Assembly (NCBI GenBank): GCA_947581805.1
Contig: CANPVM010000006.1
Span: forward strand, 19,803 to 83,802
Direction: 5' to 3'
Origin: an uncultured Clostridia bacterium
Lineage (GTDB): Bacteria > Bacillota > Clostridia > TANB77 > CAG-508
DNA: 64,000 nucleotides
Positions 8,631-17,667 of this stretch are shown here, piece after piece. The notes below the pieces were generated by a model. It saw only the letters and a list, made by a program, of their open reading frames with translations, did not search any database and was not told the origin of the DNA. Positions within the stretch are counted from its first letter, which is position 1. Each line of letters starts with the position of its first letter. A program made the translations under genes and the position numbers.

Positions 8631-9842
8631 TTATTGCTTTATTCTATTCATTGCTTCTATTGTATTTTCACGGCTTCCAAAGGCTGTTAATCTAAAATAT
8701 CCTTCTCCACTTGGTCCAAAACCAGAACCTGGTGTTCCTACTATATTTTTTTCTTCTAATAATTTATCAAAGAACTCCCAAGAGGTCATTCCTTCTGGTA
8801 CTTTTAGCCAAATATATGGTGCATTTTTTCCTCCATATACAGTATAACCTGATTTTTCTAATCCTTCTCTTATAATTCTTGCATTTTCCATATAATAAGC
8901 TATATTTTCTTTAATTTGTTTTTGTCCTTCTTCTGTATATACTGCTTCTGCTGCTTTTTGCGTAATATATGGTACTCCATTAAATTTCGTACATTGCCTA
9001 CGATTCCATAAAGCATTTAATGAAACTTCTCCTACTTTTAATTCTTTTGGAACTACCGCGTAAGCACAACGAACACCTGTAAATCCAGCTGTTTTTGAAA
9101 AACTTCTAAATTCGATGGCAACTTCTTTTGCTCCTTCTATTTCATAAATACTATGTGGTACATTTTCTTCTGAAATATAGGCTTCATAAGCAGAATCAAA
9201 GAAGATAATAGAGCCATTTTCTTTGGCATATTTTACCCATTTTGTTAATTGTTCTTTATTTAAAACTGTTCCTGTTGGATTATTAGGAAAACATAAATAG
9301 AGCATATCTACTTTTTCTTTTGGCAATTCTGGCTCAAAGTTATTTTCTGCAGTTGCTGGCATATAAACTACTTTTTCAAATTTTCCTGTATTTTTATCAA
9401 ATGAACCTGTTCTTCCTGCCATGACATTAGAGTCTAAATATACAGGATATACTGGATCTGTAATGGCTATAATATTGTCAGTTGAAAATAATTCTTGGAT
9501 ATTACCTGTATCACATTTTGCTCCATCAGAAATAAAAATTTCTTCTTTTTCTATAGAGATTCCTCTTTTTTTATAATCCCATTCTACAATTTTCTCTCTT
9601 AAAAAGTCATATCCTTGTTCTGGTCCATAGCCTTTAAAAGTTTCTTTCTTTGCCATTTCATCAGTTGCTTTGTGAATTGCTTCTATTATTTTAGGTGCAA
9701 TAGGAAGTGTAACATCTCCTATTCCTAATTTTATTATTTTTTTATCTGGATTTTTTGCTTGAAAGTCTGCTACTTTTTTAGCAATTGTTGAAAATAAATA
9801 ACTATCTTGTAGTTTTAAATAATTTTCATTTATTTTAATCAT
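8631..9842 (-). CDS. dapL: LL-diaminopimelate aminotransferase
   Basis: 403 residues. A PLP enzyme that converts tetrahydrodipicolinate directly to LL-diaminopimelate, the short route to lysine and peptidoglycan DAP. The N-terminus [13 protein letters not shown] and GIGDVTLPI are typical of DapL; the PLP lysine is in [12 protein letters not shown] (about residue 240), and [10 protein letters not shown] is the usual cofactor loop. It lies directly downstream of dapF, the next enzyme of the same pathway, with 69 bases between them that contain a small dispersed repeat. Likely co-transcribed with dapF. Confidence 0.96.
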   Translation of the reverse strand: MIKINENYLKLQDSYLFSTIAKKVADFQAKNPDKKIIKLGIGDVTLPIAPKIIEAIHKATDEMAKKETFKGYGPEQGYDFLREKIVEWDYKKRGISIEKEEIFISDGAKCDTGNIQELFSTDNIIAITDPVYPVYLDSNVMAGRTGSFDKNTGKFEKVVYMPATAENNFEPELPKEKVDMLYLCFPNNPTGTVLNKEQLTKWVKYAKENGSIIFFDSAYEAYISEENVPHSIYEIEGAKEVAIEFRSFSKTAGFTGVRCAYAVVPKELKVGEVSLNALWNRRQCTKFNGVPYITQKAAEAVYTEEGQKQIKENIAYYMENARIIREGLEKSGYTVYGGKNAPYIWLKVPEGMTSWEFFDKLLEEKNIVGTPGSGFGPSGEGYFRLTAFGSRENTIEAMNRIKQ

Positions 9843-9861
9843 TGTTTTCTTTCCTTTATTT

Positions 9862-9898
9862 TATATTTAGGTTTTTATTATGGTTTTACCTATAAACC
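9862..9898. repeat. Short dispersed repeat, copy 1 of 2
   Basis: ATATTTAGGTTTT, a short variable spacer, then a 17-base block GGTTTTACCTATAAACC. The same arrangement recurs at 41850-41884, also between two co-oriented genes. The block can form a small hairpin. Function unknown. Confidence 0.6.
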
Positions 9899-9911
9899 AT
9901 CTATTTTCATA

Positions 9912-10767
9912 CTATGCTTTTACTTCCTCTAATTCTCCTTCAAAAACTGTAACTGCAGGTCCTGTCATATAGACGTGGTTGTCGTCCTTGTTCCATTCTA
10001 TTTCTAATTTGCCACCTAATAATTCTACTGTTACTTTTCTTTCTGTTACATCATTTAAAACACTTGCAACAACAGATGCACAAGCTCCTGTTCCACAAGC
10101 TAAGGTTTCTCCGGAACCTCTTTCCCATACTCTCATTTTAATATGACTTTTATCTACTTTTTCAATAAATTCTACATTCGTTCTTTTTGGAAATTCTTTG
10201 CTTGTTTCTATTATTGGACCATAAGTTTCTATTTTAAAATCTGCTACCTTGTCAATATAAGTAACAGCATGTGGGTTTCCCATAGATACACAAGTAAATT
10301 TAAAAGCTTTGTCCAGTGCTTTTATTTCTAAATTTTTCACTATTTCTTCGTTTGAAATAACTGGTACTTTACTTGCTTCTAATATTGGCTCTCCCATATC
10401 TACTCTAACTGTTTCTACTTTTCCTTCTTTTACATTTAATTTTAAAGTTTTAATTCCTGCTAAAGTTTCAATAGTAATAATTTCTTTATTGGTTAGTCCT
10501 TTATCATAGACAAATTTTCCGCACGCACCTGATGCCATTTCCACACATTTCTGCTTCTGTGCCATCGTAGTTAAACATTCTCATTTTAAAGTCTGCCACA
10601 TTACTTTTGCAAATTAAAATGAGTCCGTCAGAACCAACACCAAAATGTCGGTTACTAACAAAGCGAGCTAGGTCAGATACGTTTTCTATTTCTTGCTCAT
10701 CTGTATAACAATCCATATAAACATAGTCATTTCCTAGCCCATGCATTTTTGTAAATTTTCTTTTCAT
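9912..10767 (-). CDS. dapF: Diaminopimelate epimerase, +1 frame break at CGGA
   Basis: Interconverts LL- and meso-diaminopimelate. The frame from the ATG at 10767 gives [15 protein letters not shown] and [10 protein letters not shown] with the first catalytic cysteine, then reads CGG AAA ATT TGT CTA and stops. Moving one base forward at codon 83 (CGG at 10519-10521) continues as [11 protein letters not shown] and on to [11 protein letters not shown] with the second catalytic cysteine, giving a normal 284-residue protein. Both halves are well conserved, so the gene is probably functional by +1 frameshifting and not a decayed pseudogene. The same C-before-GGA break occurs in four other genes here. 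An assembly error cannot be fully excluded. Confidence 0.85.
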
Positions 10768-10857
10768 TTTATAATCACATCCCTTTCTCAAGGTATAAAT
10801 ATAGTTGAAAGAATGATAAGCATTTTTCAAACTTATTTACCTCTTAATAGGTTTTAA

Positions 10858-10893
10858 AAACAAGATGAAATGTAATTACATTTTATCTTGTTT
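10858..10893. repeat. Near-perfect palindrome upstream of dapF
   Basis: AAACAAGATGAAATG pairs with a near-exact complement ending ATCTTGTTT, about 17 bp with one mismatch. It lies about 90 bases upstream of dapF and has no gene on either strand that it could obviously terminate, so it may be a leader hairpin or a remnant terminator. Confidence 0.5.
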
Positions 10894-10969
10894 TATTCTA
10901 TCATATGCTATTTTTAAATGCAATAAAAAAATTTTTATAGAAATATAAAGAAAATTTTTAAAATAAGTA

Positions 10970-10998
10970 TTGACATTTATTTTAAAATTTAGTATACT
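10970..10998 (+). promoter_or_regulatory. Consensus sigma-A promoter for the tRNA cluster
   Basis: TTGACA at 10970-10975, exactly 17 bases, then TATACT at 10993-10998; tRNA-Val begins 20 bases further on. Confidence 0.9.
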
Positions 10999-11017
10999 TA
11001 ATTTCGTCGAAAGAAAT

Positions 11018-11093
11018 GGTCGCTTAGCTCAGCTGGGAGAGCATCTGCCTTACAAGCAGGGGGTCATAGGTTCGAGCCCTATAGCGACCACCA
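11018..11093 (+). tRNA. tRNA-Val (UAC)
   Basis: Acceptor GGTCGCT pairs with AGCGACC; the anticodon loop CTTACAA gives UAC; the T arm is GGTTCGAGCCC-type and the CCA end is encoded. First gene of a three-tRNA transcript. Confidence 0.97.
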
Positions 11094-11103
11094 TTCTTTT
11101 TAC

Positions 11104-11180
11104 GGCCTGGTAGTTCAGTTGGTTAGAACGCTAGCCTGTCACGCTAGAGGTCGACGGTTCGAGCCCGTTCCAGGTCGCCA
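11104..11180 (+). tRNA. tRNA-Asp (GUC)
   Basis: Acceptor GGCCTGG pairs with CCAGGTC (with one G-U type pair); the anticodon loop CTGTCAC gives GUC; discriminator G and encoded CCA. Ten bases after tRNA-Val. Confidence 0.97.
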
Positions 11181-11201
11181 TTTTTTTATACTTATATTTC
11201 T

Positions 11202-11277
11202 GCTTCGATAGCTCAGTTGGTAGAGCAAGGGACTGAAAATCCCTGTGTCAGTGGTTCGATTCCACTTCGAAGCACCA
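11202..11277 (+). tRNA. tRNA-Phe (GAA)
   Basis: Acceptor GCTTCGA pairs with TCGAAGC; the anticodon loop CTGAAAA gives GAA; discriminator A and encoded CCA. Last tRNA of the cluster, followed at once by a terminator. Confidence 0.97.
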
Positions 11278-11313
11278 AAAAACAATATCATGAAAATATG
11301 ATATTGTTTTTTT
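11277..11313 (+). terminator. Terminator of the tRNA cluster
   Basis: AACAATATCAT pairs with ATGATATTGTT around a 6-base loop, followed by seven T residues. Confidence 0.9.
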
Positions 11314-11503
11314 ATTTGTTTTTGTGAAAGGTGGAATCGAAAAGGATTGTCTTCCTTGTTCTCTTAAGAAGTGTTACAGAAACATTAAGTTTTTATGACA
11401 ATTGAACTTTTGCTGTCATATTTATTGTTAAAAATTGCATTTTGTGATATAAATTATATAAAAATATAGTATAAATACTATTATTGAATTAGAAGGAGAA
11501 ATT

Positions 11504-12668
11504 ATGGGAAGATATGCTTATCATGGACAAGAAGTTCTAAAAAGAGATGGTAAATTAGTTGGATTTAATGCAGGGTATGGCTTTTATTCTGAACATGAAC
11601 ATGGCTATACTGGTGTAGAACAAATGAAACCTAAAAAAGGAAAAGATAAAAATAAAAATCATCCATTTAATGGGGAAATTGTTGAAAATCCTAACTCTGT
11701 TAATTTAATGGAATTTAGTGATGGAAATGTTTGGCTAACAAATGATGTGTGGAATTATATAAATTTGATGAAAAAGACCGAAGAAGAAAGACGAAAAATA
11801 ATAGACAAATATATCAATAATGATGATAGAAAGCGTAATAAAGAGTCTATGTCAAAACTAGGTGTAAATATAGATTCACCAGAGATTGTTGCACTATGGG
11901 ATTCAGGTTTTAATGGTGGAGATGGTTGCTTTGATTTAATATCAACCAATGAGCAAAGTAGAGAACTAATAAGAACATTATATGATGAAATGCAAAAAGG
12001 AAATGTTGCTATTTCAAGTGATTATAGTTTTATGTTTAAAGATAGAGGATTATCATTTGTATTATTAGACCAATTAACTCAGGAAGACCTTATGAATAAA
12101 AAATTAATAGATCATTATGATGAAATGGCGAAACAATTTCAAGAAGAATATAGAAAATATTTACAAAAAGAAGGTTTACACGGAGAAAGTTGCATACTTG
12201 AAGGTTGTAAATACCCTGCAGAATTTTGGAATGTCCAAATATCTGCATTAGAAACTGGTATAAAACGGAGAAATAATACCTAAATTTTATTTGGAAATTC
12301 TTGATACTTCAAAAGGAAGAGAAGATTTAGATTCACTTTGTATGCATAAACTATGCAGATTGACAGGTGACGAAATTAAGGCTTTAGTACCAGTAGTTAA
12401 ATCTAAAGAATATGCTGATTATGCTAAAAATCATAGTCAAGAAGCTGTTGAAACATATTTGATTGAAGAATTAGGATTATATCGCCAAAGAAAGATTATT
12501 GATGAAGGTAGATATTTAGCTGATAAAGAAGCTTTAGAAGGAATTGTATCAGAACAAAGGACAGAAACTGTAGAAAAAAGTTCATTATCATTAAAAGATA
12601 GAATATCAAAATGGTTACATCCCGACAGAGAAAATGATAAAGATAAATCAGAAGAAAAAGGAGAGTAA
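11504..12668 (+). CDS. Unknown 387-residue protein read across a +1 break at AAA-CGG-A
   Basis: The zero frame (from the ATG at 11504, AGAAGGAG upstream) encodes 259 residues and ends in IKRRNNT. Codon 255 is CGG (12266-12268) followed by AGA. Shifting +1 there continues without a stop as GEIIPKFYLEILDTSKGRED to a stop at 12666-12668. The downstream frame has no ATG or ribosome site near its beginning, so translation as one protein of about 387 residues is the simplest reading. No known domain recognised; the first part has glycine- and tyrosine-rich segments, the last part is charged and ends in a KDKSEEKGE tail. It is the first gene of an accessory cluster next to tRNAs. Confidence 0.7.
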
Positions 12669-12669
12669 T

Positions 12670-13119
12670 ATGGAAAATATAGAATATTCAAATTCACTTT
12701 ATCAAATAAATGAAATAATAAAATATATGACACCAAATTTAAAAGCTAGAATACCAAAGAAATTTATTAGTTATTTTGAGAATAATAAGTCAAAAGATTA
12801 TAATTGGAAAATAAATGAAAAATTACCATTAGAAAAACAAAATTTGTTACCTACCACTAAGGAAATTTTAACCGTACTATATAAAGACTATATCTGTGAT
12901 GATTTAGAAAGAGTTGAATTAGAGAAAACTTTAAGGAATAATGAAATAAAATATCAAGAAGAATTAAGGGAAAAATACAGTCCAAACAATATATTTAATA
13001 ATAAAACAAAAAAAGTTGTAGATACAATAGTAGAAAATGAAAATACATCAGTACTAACTTATAAAGAGTCATTATTTAGTAAAATCATTAGCAAAATAAA
13101 ATTATTTTTTCATAAATAA
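12670..13119 (+). CDS. Unknown 149-residue charged protein
   Basis: The ATG at 12670 lies one base after the stop of the previous gene, with AAAAGGAGAG as ribosome site, so the two are translationally linked. The product is rich in Lys, Glu and Asn, mostly helical by appearance, with LPTTKEILTVLYKDYIC in the middle and a basic amphipathic C-terminus (SKIISKIKLFFHK) that could touch membranes or nucleic acid. No family recognised. No CGG codons. Confidence 0.75.
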   Translation: MENIEYSNSLYQINEIIKYMTPNLKARIPKKFISYFENNKSKDYNWKINEKLPLEKQNLLPTTKEILTVLYKDYICDDLERVELEKTLRNNEIKYQEELREKYSPNNIFNNKTKKVVDTIVENENTSVLTYKESLFSKIISKIKLFFHK

Positions 13120-13138
13120 TATGGCAAAGGAGAAAAAT

Positions 13139-13795
13139 ATGATATTAGCAATAACACAAAGATATGGATTATCTGAAAAGGGCTCTGAAAAATATTATAT
13201 AGATAAAGAATTTAAAGATATATTTGAAAAACTTAATGTATTACTATTTCCAATTAGTTCGCTAACAAATATAGAAAAAGTTACTGAAATTTGTGATGGA
13301 CTAATTGTTATAGGAAGTCCAATACATATAAATCCAAAAAATTATAATGAACAACCTATTATAGAAATTCACAAGATGGCAGAAGAAATTGATACGCTAG
13401 ATTTTACAATGATAAAGGCATTTAATAATGTTAATAAACCTATTTTAGGTATTTGTAGAGGAATACAAGCTATAAATGTTTGCTTTGGTGGTAGTTTATA
13501 TCAAAATATTCCTAATCACAGATTGCCAATAGAAGAAAGGCATAATGTAAAATTTGAAAAAGATTCTTTTTTATATGATTGTTATAATGTAGAGCAAATG
13601 CAAACAAACTCACGACATTATCAAGCAATTAAAGAAGTAGCAAAAGGATTTAAAGTAGTTGCAAAAAGTGAAGATGGAATTATAGAAGCAATAGAAAATA
13701 AAAATATAGTTGCAGTACAATGGCATCCTGAATATATGATTGATATAAAATTTTTTGATTATTTTGTAAATAAAATATGCAATAAAAAGCATTAG
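13139..13795 (+). CDS. Class I glutamine amidotransferase-like hydrolase (peptidase C26/PuuD-like)
   Basis: 218 residues from the ATG at 13139 (AAAGGAG seven bases upstream; an in-frame ATG at 13121 lacks a site). The triad is visible: nucleophile Cys in LGICRGIQA (about residue 110), and His and Glu in QWHPE near residue 196. The family hydrolyses gamma-glutamyl amides such as gamma-glutamyl-GABA. Here the usual GGxDVxPxxY segment is altered to GSPIHINPKNY. It is the third gene of the tRNA-adjacent cluster, 19 bases after the previous stop. What gamma-glutamyl compound it acts on, and its link to the two unknown genes, is not evident. Confidence 0.85.
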   Translation: MILAITQRYGLSEKGSEKYYIDKEFKDIFEKLNVLLFPISSLTNIEKVTEICDGLIVIGSPIHINPKNYNEQPIIEIHKMAEEIDTLDFTMIKAFNNVNKPILGICRGIQAINVCFGGSLYQNIPNHRLPIEERHNVKFEKDSFLYDCYNVEQMQTNSRHYQAIKEVAKGFKVVAKSEDGIIEAIENKNIVAVQWHPEYMIDIKFFDYFVNKICNKKH

Positions 13796-13849
13796 CAAAT
13801 ACCTTTATTGCATGTTTTAATAAATCTTATATTTTCTTTATTTATCAAA

Positions 13850-13897
13850 TAGGGGTGTCCCCACCGTTCCAAAATGGAACGAAAAGGGGCGTCCCTC
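13850..13897. repeat. GGGGACGG-type palindromic repeat, copy C
   Basis: GGGGTGTCCCC, then CGTTCC-AAAAT-GGAACG hairpin, then AAAAGGGGCGTCCC. It lies between two convergent genes, six bases past the ctpA stop. Copy E at 42.3 kb is almost identical and also abuts the 3' end of a gene, so the element may act as a transcript end. Confidence 0.8.
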
Positions 13898-13902
13898 TTG
13901 TT

Positions 13903-15102
13903 TTATTGTTTTACTATTTCTATTGCTTTTTGTAATTGAGTGTCATTTTCTTGTTCTATACTATAGAAATTTTCTCCGTCTGGTAATTCTACCTCTATAT
14001 CTGGTGTAATTCCAATTTTATGAATAATATTGTGTTTTGGAGTATAATATTCGTTTGTAGTTAATTTAATGCCGCTTCCATCGGTTAAACTAAATATGGT
14101 TTGAATAATTCCCTTTCCATATGTTGTTGTTCCTATTATTGTTACATCGTCCCTATTTTCTTTTACAGCTGCTGCTAATATTTCAGATGCACTTGCTGTA
14201 TTTTCATTTACTAAGATAACAATTGGTACAGTGATGTTCTTATCTTTTTTGGCTTTTGTTATTTCTTCTTTTTTGTCTTTACTTGCCGTAATTAATAATG
14301 TTTTATCTTTTTCTACCATCATATCTGCAATATCAAGTGCTTCATCAACAATTCCTCCTCCATTATTTCTTAGGTCAATAATAAGTGAATTTATTGTTTC
14401 TGTTTTTTCTAATTCTTCCCATTTTTGCTTAAATTCATCATATGTTCCTTCATCAAAAGTAGCAATTTGTATATATCCTATTTTATTTTCTAATATTTCT
14501 GCTTCTACATGATTGATTTTTACTTCTCTTCTTTCTACTTCTATGGTAAGGACTTGCTCTTCTCTTAAAATTTCTATTTGTACTTTCGTTCCTTCTTTTT
14601 GTTTTAGAGCACTTGAAGCTTCACTTAGTTGTTCTCCTGTATAAGCTTTTCCATCTATTTTTGTGATAATATCCCCTGCTTTTATTCCTGCTTCTTCCGC
14701 TGGTGAACCTTTCATTGGCATTAAAACAATAATTTGATTAGTTGCTGCATCATTAGCAATATATACTCCTATTCCTACATATTTTCCTATTGCCTCTTGC
14801 ATATAGTCTTCCATTTCTTCTTTTGTGATGTATTCTGAATATTCATCATTTAAACCTGCTATATAACCTTTAATAGCAGATTCTAACATAGCATCTTCAT
14901 TAACTTCTCCTAAATAGTTTTCTTCTACAAATTTGCGAAAGGTTTGGAATGTTCTTCCAATGCTATCTGTGGCAATATATTTAATTTTACCGTCTCCTAG
15001 TGTATGATACATAGTGGCTGATGTAATAATGAATGTAATGACTGCCGTTAATAGAATAAGCATGATTGTCTTATAAATTTTTTGTATTTTTTCTGATTTC
15101 AT
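13903..15102 (-). CDS. C-terminal processing peptidase, S41 family
   Basis: 399 residues: a membrane anchor at about 11-31, a PDZ domain (about 100-185, with MKGSPAEEAGIKAGDIITKI) and an S41 protease domain. The catalytic serine is in ENTASASEI (near residue 308) and the lysine in TYGKGIIQ (near 333). CtpA-type proteases act outside the membrane and often control cell-wall hydrolases. It follows ftsE-ftsX and two M23 hydrolases on the same strand, which points to a role in tuning those hydrolases. A weak terminator lies between it and the M23 gene upstream. Confidence 0.93.
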   Translation of the reverse strand: MKSEKIQKIYKTIMLILLTAVITFIITSATMYHTLGDGKIKYIATDSIGRTFQTFRKFVEENYLGEVNEDAMLESAIKGYIAGLNDEYSEYITKEEMEDYMQEAIGKYVGIGVYIANDAATNQIIVLMPMKGSPAEEAGIKAGDIITKIDGKAYTGEQLSEASSALKQKEGTKVQIEILREEQVLTIEVERREVKINHVEAEILENKIGYIQIATFDEGTYDEFKQKWEELEKTETINSLIIDLRNNGGGIVDEALDIADMMVEKDKTLLITASKDKKEEITKAKKDKNITVPIVILVNENTASASEILAAAVKENRDDVTIIGTTTYGKGIIQTIFSLTDGSGIKLTTNEYYTPKHNIIHKIGITPDIEVELPDGENFYSIEQENDTQLQKAIEIVKQ

Positions 15103-15158
15103 AGTTTCCTCCTAAGTTTTACCTTTTCTTACAGTATACTCTTTTTTACAAAAATTAG

Positions 15159-15188
15159 AAGTTAGAACAACAAAACTTATTCTAACTT
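15159..15188 (-). terminator. Possible weak terminator between an M23 gene and ctpA
   Basis: AAGTTAGAA pairs with TTCTAACTT (9 bp, 12-base loop) and is followed on the minus strand by ATTTTTG. Partial termination would lower ctpA expression relative to ftsEX. Confidence 0.5.
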
Positions 15189-15270
15189 TTGTTACTAATC
15201 GTTTTTTATTTGAAATGATTAGGAATGCAATAAAATATTTATAAACAAAATATTTTTTATTCGTTATTTT

Positions 15271-16419
15271 TTAATTTGCTCCTTGTACATAAGGAAGTGG
15301 ATTTACTGGTGTTCCGTTTATTCTTACTTCAAAATGTAAATGTGGACCTGTAGAAACTCCGGTTGAACCAACTTCCATAATTAAGTCTCCTTTTTTCACT
15401 TCTGTTCCTACTGTTGTTAATATTTTTTGACCATGTCCATATAAAGTAGAAATTCCATTTCCGTGATTAATCATAACACAGTTTCCATAGCCTCCATAAT
15501 AACTTGCCATAGAAACAATACCATCTGCTGCTGCAATGACAGGTGCACCAAATCCAGCATTTCCAATATCAATTCCTGTATGTGATTTTGTTACTCCTTG
15601 AATAGGATGCTCTCTCATTCCAAAATTTGATGTAATATATGTACCACTTTTTGCAATTGGCCATAACATGACACCGCCTGTATATTCTCCATCATAAACA
15701 TACCCATTTGCTGCAAGTTGAATTAAATTTTCAATTCTTTGCTCTTCGTCTTTGTATTCTTGAATTTTTTGTTGTAATTGTTTTTCCTCTTCTGACAATT
15801 TTTCTATTGCATTTTGTTCAACAGTTTTATTATTTTGCATAATGACTTTGGTTTGTTCTTGTTTTACTTTTAATAATTTTAATTCTGCTTTTTCTTTTTC
15901 TAATTGTTCTTTTTTTACCTCTACTTCCTCTTTTTGTTGTTTCACATTTTTTAGTAAGTTACTATCGCTTTGTACTATTTCTTCAATGAAACAATAATTG
16001 GATATAAATTCCATTAAACTTGCAGAATTTAATAATAATTCTAAATAAGAAACACTTCCACGCTCATACATAACGACTAACCTTTTTGCCATTAGGTCCT
16101 GATTTTTGTTATAAGTTTTTTGTATTGTATCTAGTTCTTCCGATGTTTTTGTTACTTTTTCTTCTAAATCTACTAATTGTGTATCCATTTCTGCAATTTG
16201 TTTTTCTGATTCTCTTATTGTGTCATCTAGTTCTTGTATTTTAACTACTGCTGCTGATAATTCATCTTCTACATATTCTAGTTTTTTTTGTGCTTCTTCT
16301 TGTTTGGCTTGATTTTCTTGCTTTTGTTCTTCTAAGCTTTCTGCCCTTATAGTAGGCATAAAGAAAAAGCATGATAGTAATTGAATAAGAATTAAAACTG
16401 AAATTACTTTACTTTTCAT
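15271..16419 (-). CDS. Secreted M23 peptidoglycan hydrolase with coiled coil, first paralog downstream of ftsX in gene order two
   Basis: 382 residues: a signal peptide (hydrophobic 4-22, followed by ESLEEQ), a long EnvC-like coiled coil (about 28-235) and a C-terminal M23/LytM metallopeptidase. Zinc ligands are visible: HTGIDIG (His and Asp) and HLHFEV, with NHGNGISTLYGH between them, so the domain looks active. Proteins of this build are partners of FtsX, which activates them at the septum. It is a paralog of the next gene upstream (16438-17637), with 18 bases between them. It ends PLPYVQGAN. Confidence 0.92.
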   Translation of the reverse strand: MKSKVISVLILIQLLSCFFFMPTIRAESLEEQKQENQAKQEEAQKKLEYVEDELSAAVVKIQELDDTIRESEKQIAEMDTQLVDLEEKVTKTSEELDTIQKTYNKNQDLMAKRLVVMYERGSVSYLELLLNSASLMEFISNYCFIEEIVQSDSNLLKNVKQQKEEVEVKKEQLEKEKAELKLLKVKQEQTKVIMQNNKTVEQNAIEKLSEEEKQLQQKIQEYKDEEQRIENLIQLAANGYVYDGEYTGGVMLWPIAKSGTYITSNFGMREHPIQGVTKSHTGIDIGNAGFGAPVIAAADGIVSMASYYGGYGNCVMINHGNGISTLYGHGQKILTTVGTEVKKGDLIMEVGSTGVSTGPHLHFEVRINGTPVNPLPYVQGAN

Positions 16420-16437
16420 ACTTTCCCTCCTTATTTT

Positions 16438-17637
16438 TTATGATTCTACGGTAGCTCCTGCTGCTAAACTATAGCCACCACCTAAGTAATCTAACGGATT
16501 TAATGGTGATACATTAAAGAATCCTGAAATAGAGCTTGCTCTTCTTAATTCAAAATGTAAGTGTGGTGCTGTACTAGAACCAGAATCTCCTGATTGTGCG
16601 ATTACTTGTCCTTGACTTACATATTGTCCGTAAGATACTTTAAAAGCATTTAAATGTCCATATAAACTCATATAATTATTTCCATGAATAATGATAATAT
16701 AGTGTCCATAACCACTTGGGTTTTCTAATGGGTAAGCATAACCAGAAGCAGTGGCATAAACATTCTCCCACCTTGCACCAATATCAATTCCTTTATGCTT
16801 TCTACCCCATCTGTTTTTTACAGTAGAAGTAACAATTCTGTTGTTACATGGCCATATAAAGCTTCCATCAAAATGAATTCCAGCCGAACCTCCATTTTTA
16901 TTTACATCTTGTTCTACTTTTTTTAATTCTTCCGCAATTTGTGCTTCAATTTGTGCTAATTGTTTATTTTTTGCATCAATTTGACTTTGTAGTTCTTTTT
17001 CCTCATTTGATAATGCATCTGCTTTTTTCTGTCTTTCTGCCTTTTGTGATTTTAATAAATTGTTTTTGGTTTCTCTTTCTGCTTTTGCACTATCTACTTT
17101 TGCTTTTTCCTCTTCTAATTGTGCCTTGGTATTTTGAATTTCTTCTTGTTCCTTTTTAATATTAACTAATAAATCTTTATCTGACTGTGTGATTTGTTCT
17201 AATAAGTAATAATTAGAGATAAAATCAATAATATTTTTAGAACCAAATAGTATGTCTAAAAAAGAGGTTTCTCCTTTTTCATACATAACTACTAATCTTT
17301 CTCCCATTAATTCCTTATTTTTTTCATATTCTTTTTGTTTTTCATCTATTTCTTTTTGTTTTTGAGTAATTGATTCTTGTAATGTAGAAATTTCTTTTTC
17401 TAATTCTTTAATTTGCCCTTGTACTTCTTCAATAGAAGTATCTAAGCTGCCAATTTCTTGCATTTCTTTACTCAACTCTTCTTTTACTTGTTGTTGCTCT
17501 CCTTTGGCATCTGAAATTTCACCTTCTACTTCACTTTTTTTGTCATTTAAATCACTAATTGTACTAGCATAAGCAGGAAATAAACTACTTCCTAATAATA
17601 GAATACTAAGTACCAACGGCACAATTTTTTTCTTCAT
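16438..17637 (-). CDS. Secreted M23 peptidoglycan hydrolase with coiled coil, second paralog
   Basis: 399 residues with the same build as its neighbour: signal peptide (ending near PAYAS, residues 22-26), coiled coil (about 28-245) and M23 domain with HKGIDIG and HLHFEL zinc-binding motifs. It lies 30 bases after ftsX. The pair probably arose by duplication; both coiled coils share a LVVMYEKGETSFLDILFGS-like segment that in EnvC-type proteins marks the FtsX-interaction and autoinhibition region. The expected action is septal peptidoglycan cleavage controlled by FtsEX. Confidence 0.92.
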   Translation of the reverse strand: MKKKIVPLVLSILLLGSSLFPAYASTISDLNDKKSEVEGEISDAKGEQQQVKEELSKEMQEIGSLDTSIEEVQGQIKELEKEISTLQESITQKQKEIDEKQKEYEKNKELMGERLVVMYEKGETSFLDILFGSKNIIDFISNYYLLEQITQSDKDLLVNIKKEQEEIQNTKAQLEEEKAKVDSAKAERETKNNLLKSQKAERQKKADALSNEEKELQSQIDAKNKQLAQIEAQIAEELKKVEQDVNKNGGSAGIHFDGSFIWPCNNRIVTSTVKNRWGRKHKGIDIGARWENVYATASGYAYPLENPSGYGHYIIIIHGNNYMSLYGHLNAFKVSYGQYVSQGQVIAQSGDSGSSTAPHLHFELRRASSISGFFNVSPLNPLDYLGGGYSLAAGATVES

Positions 17638-17667
17638 TTTTTTAACCTTCCTTTATTCTTATGTTTT

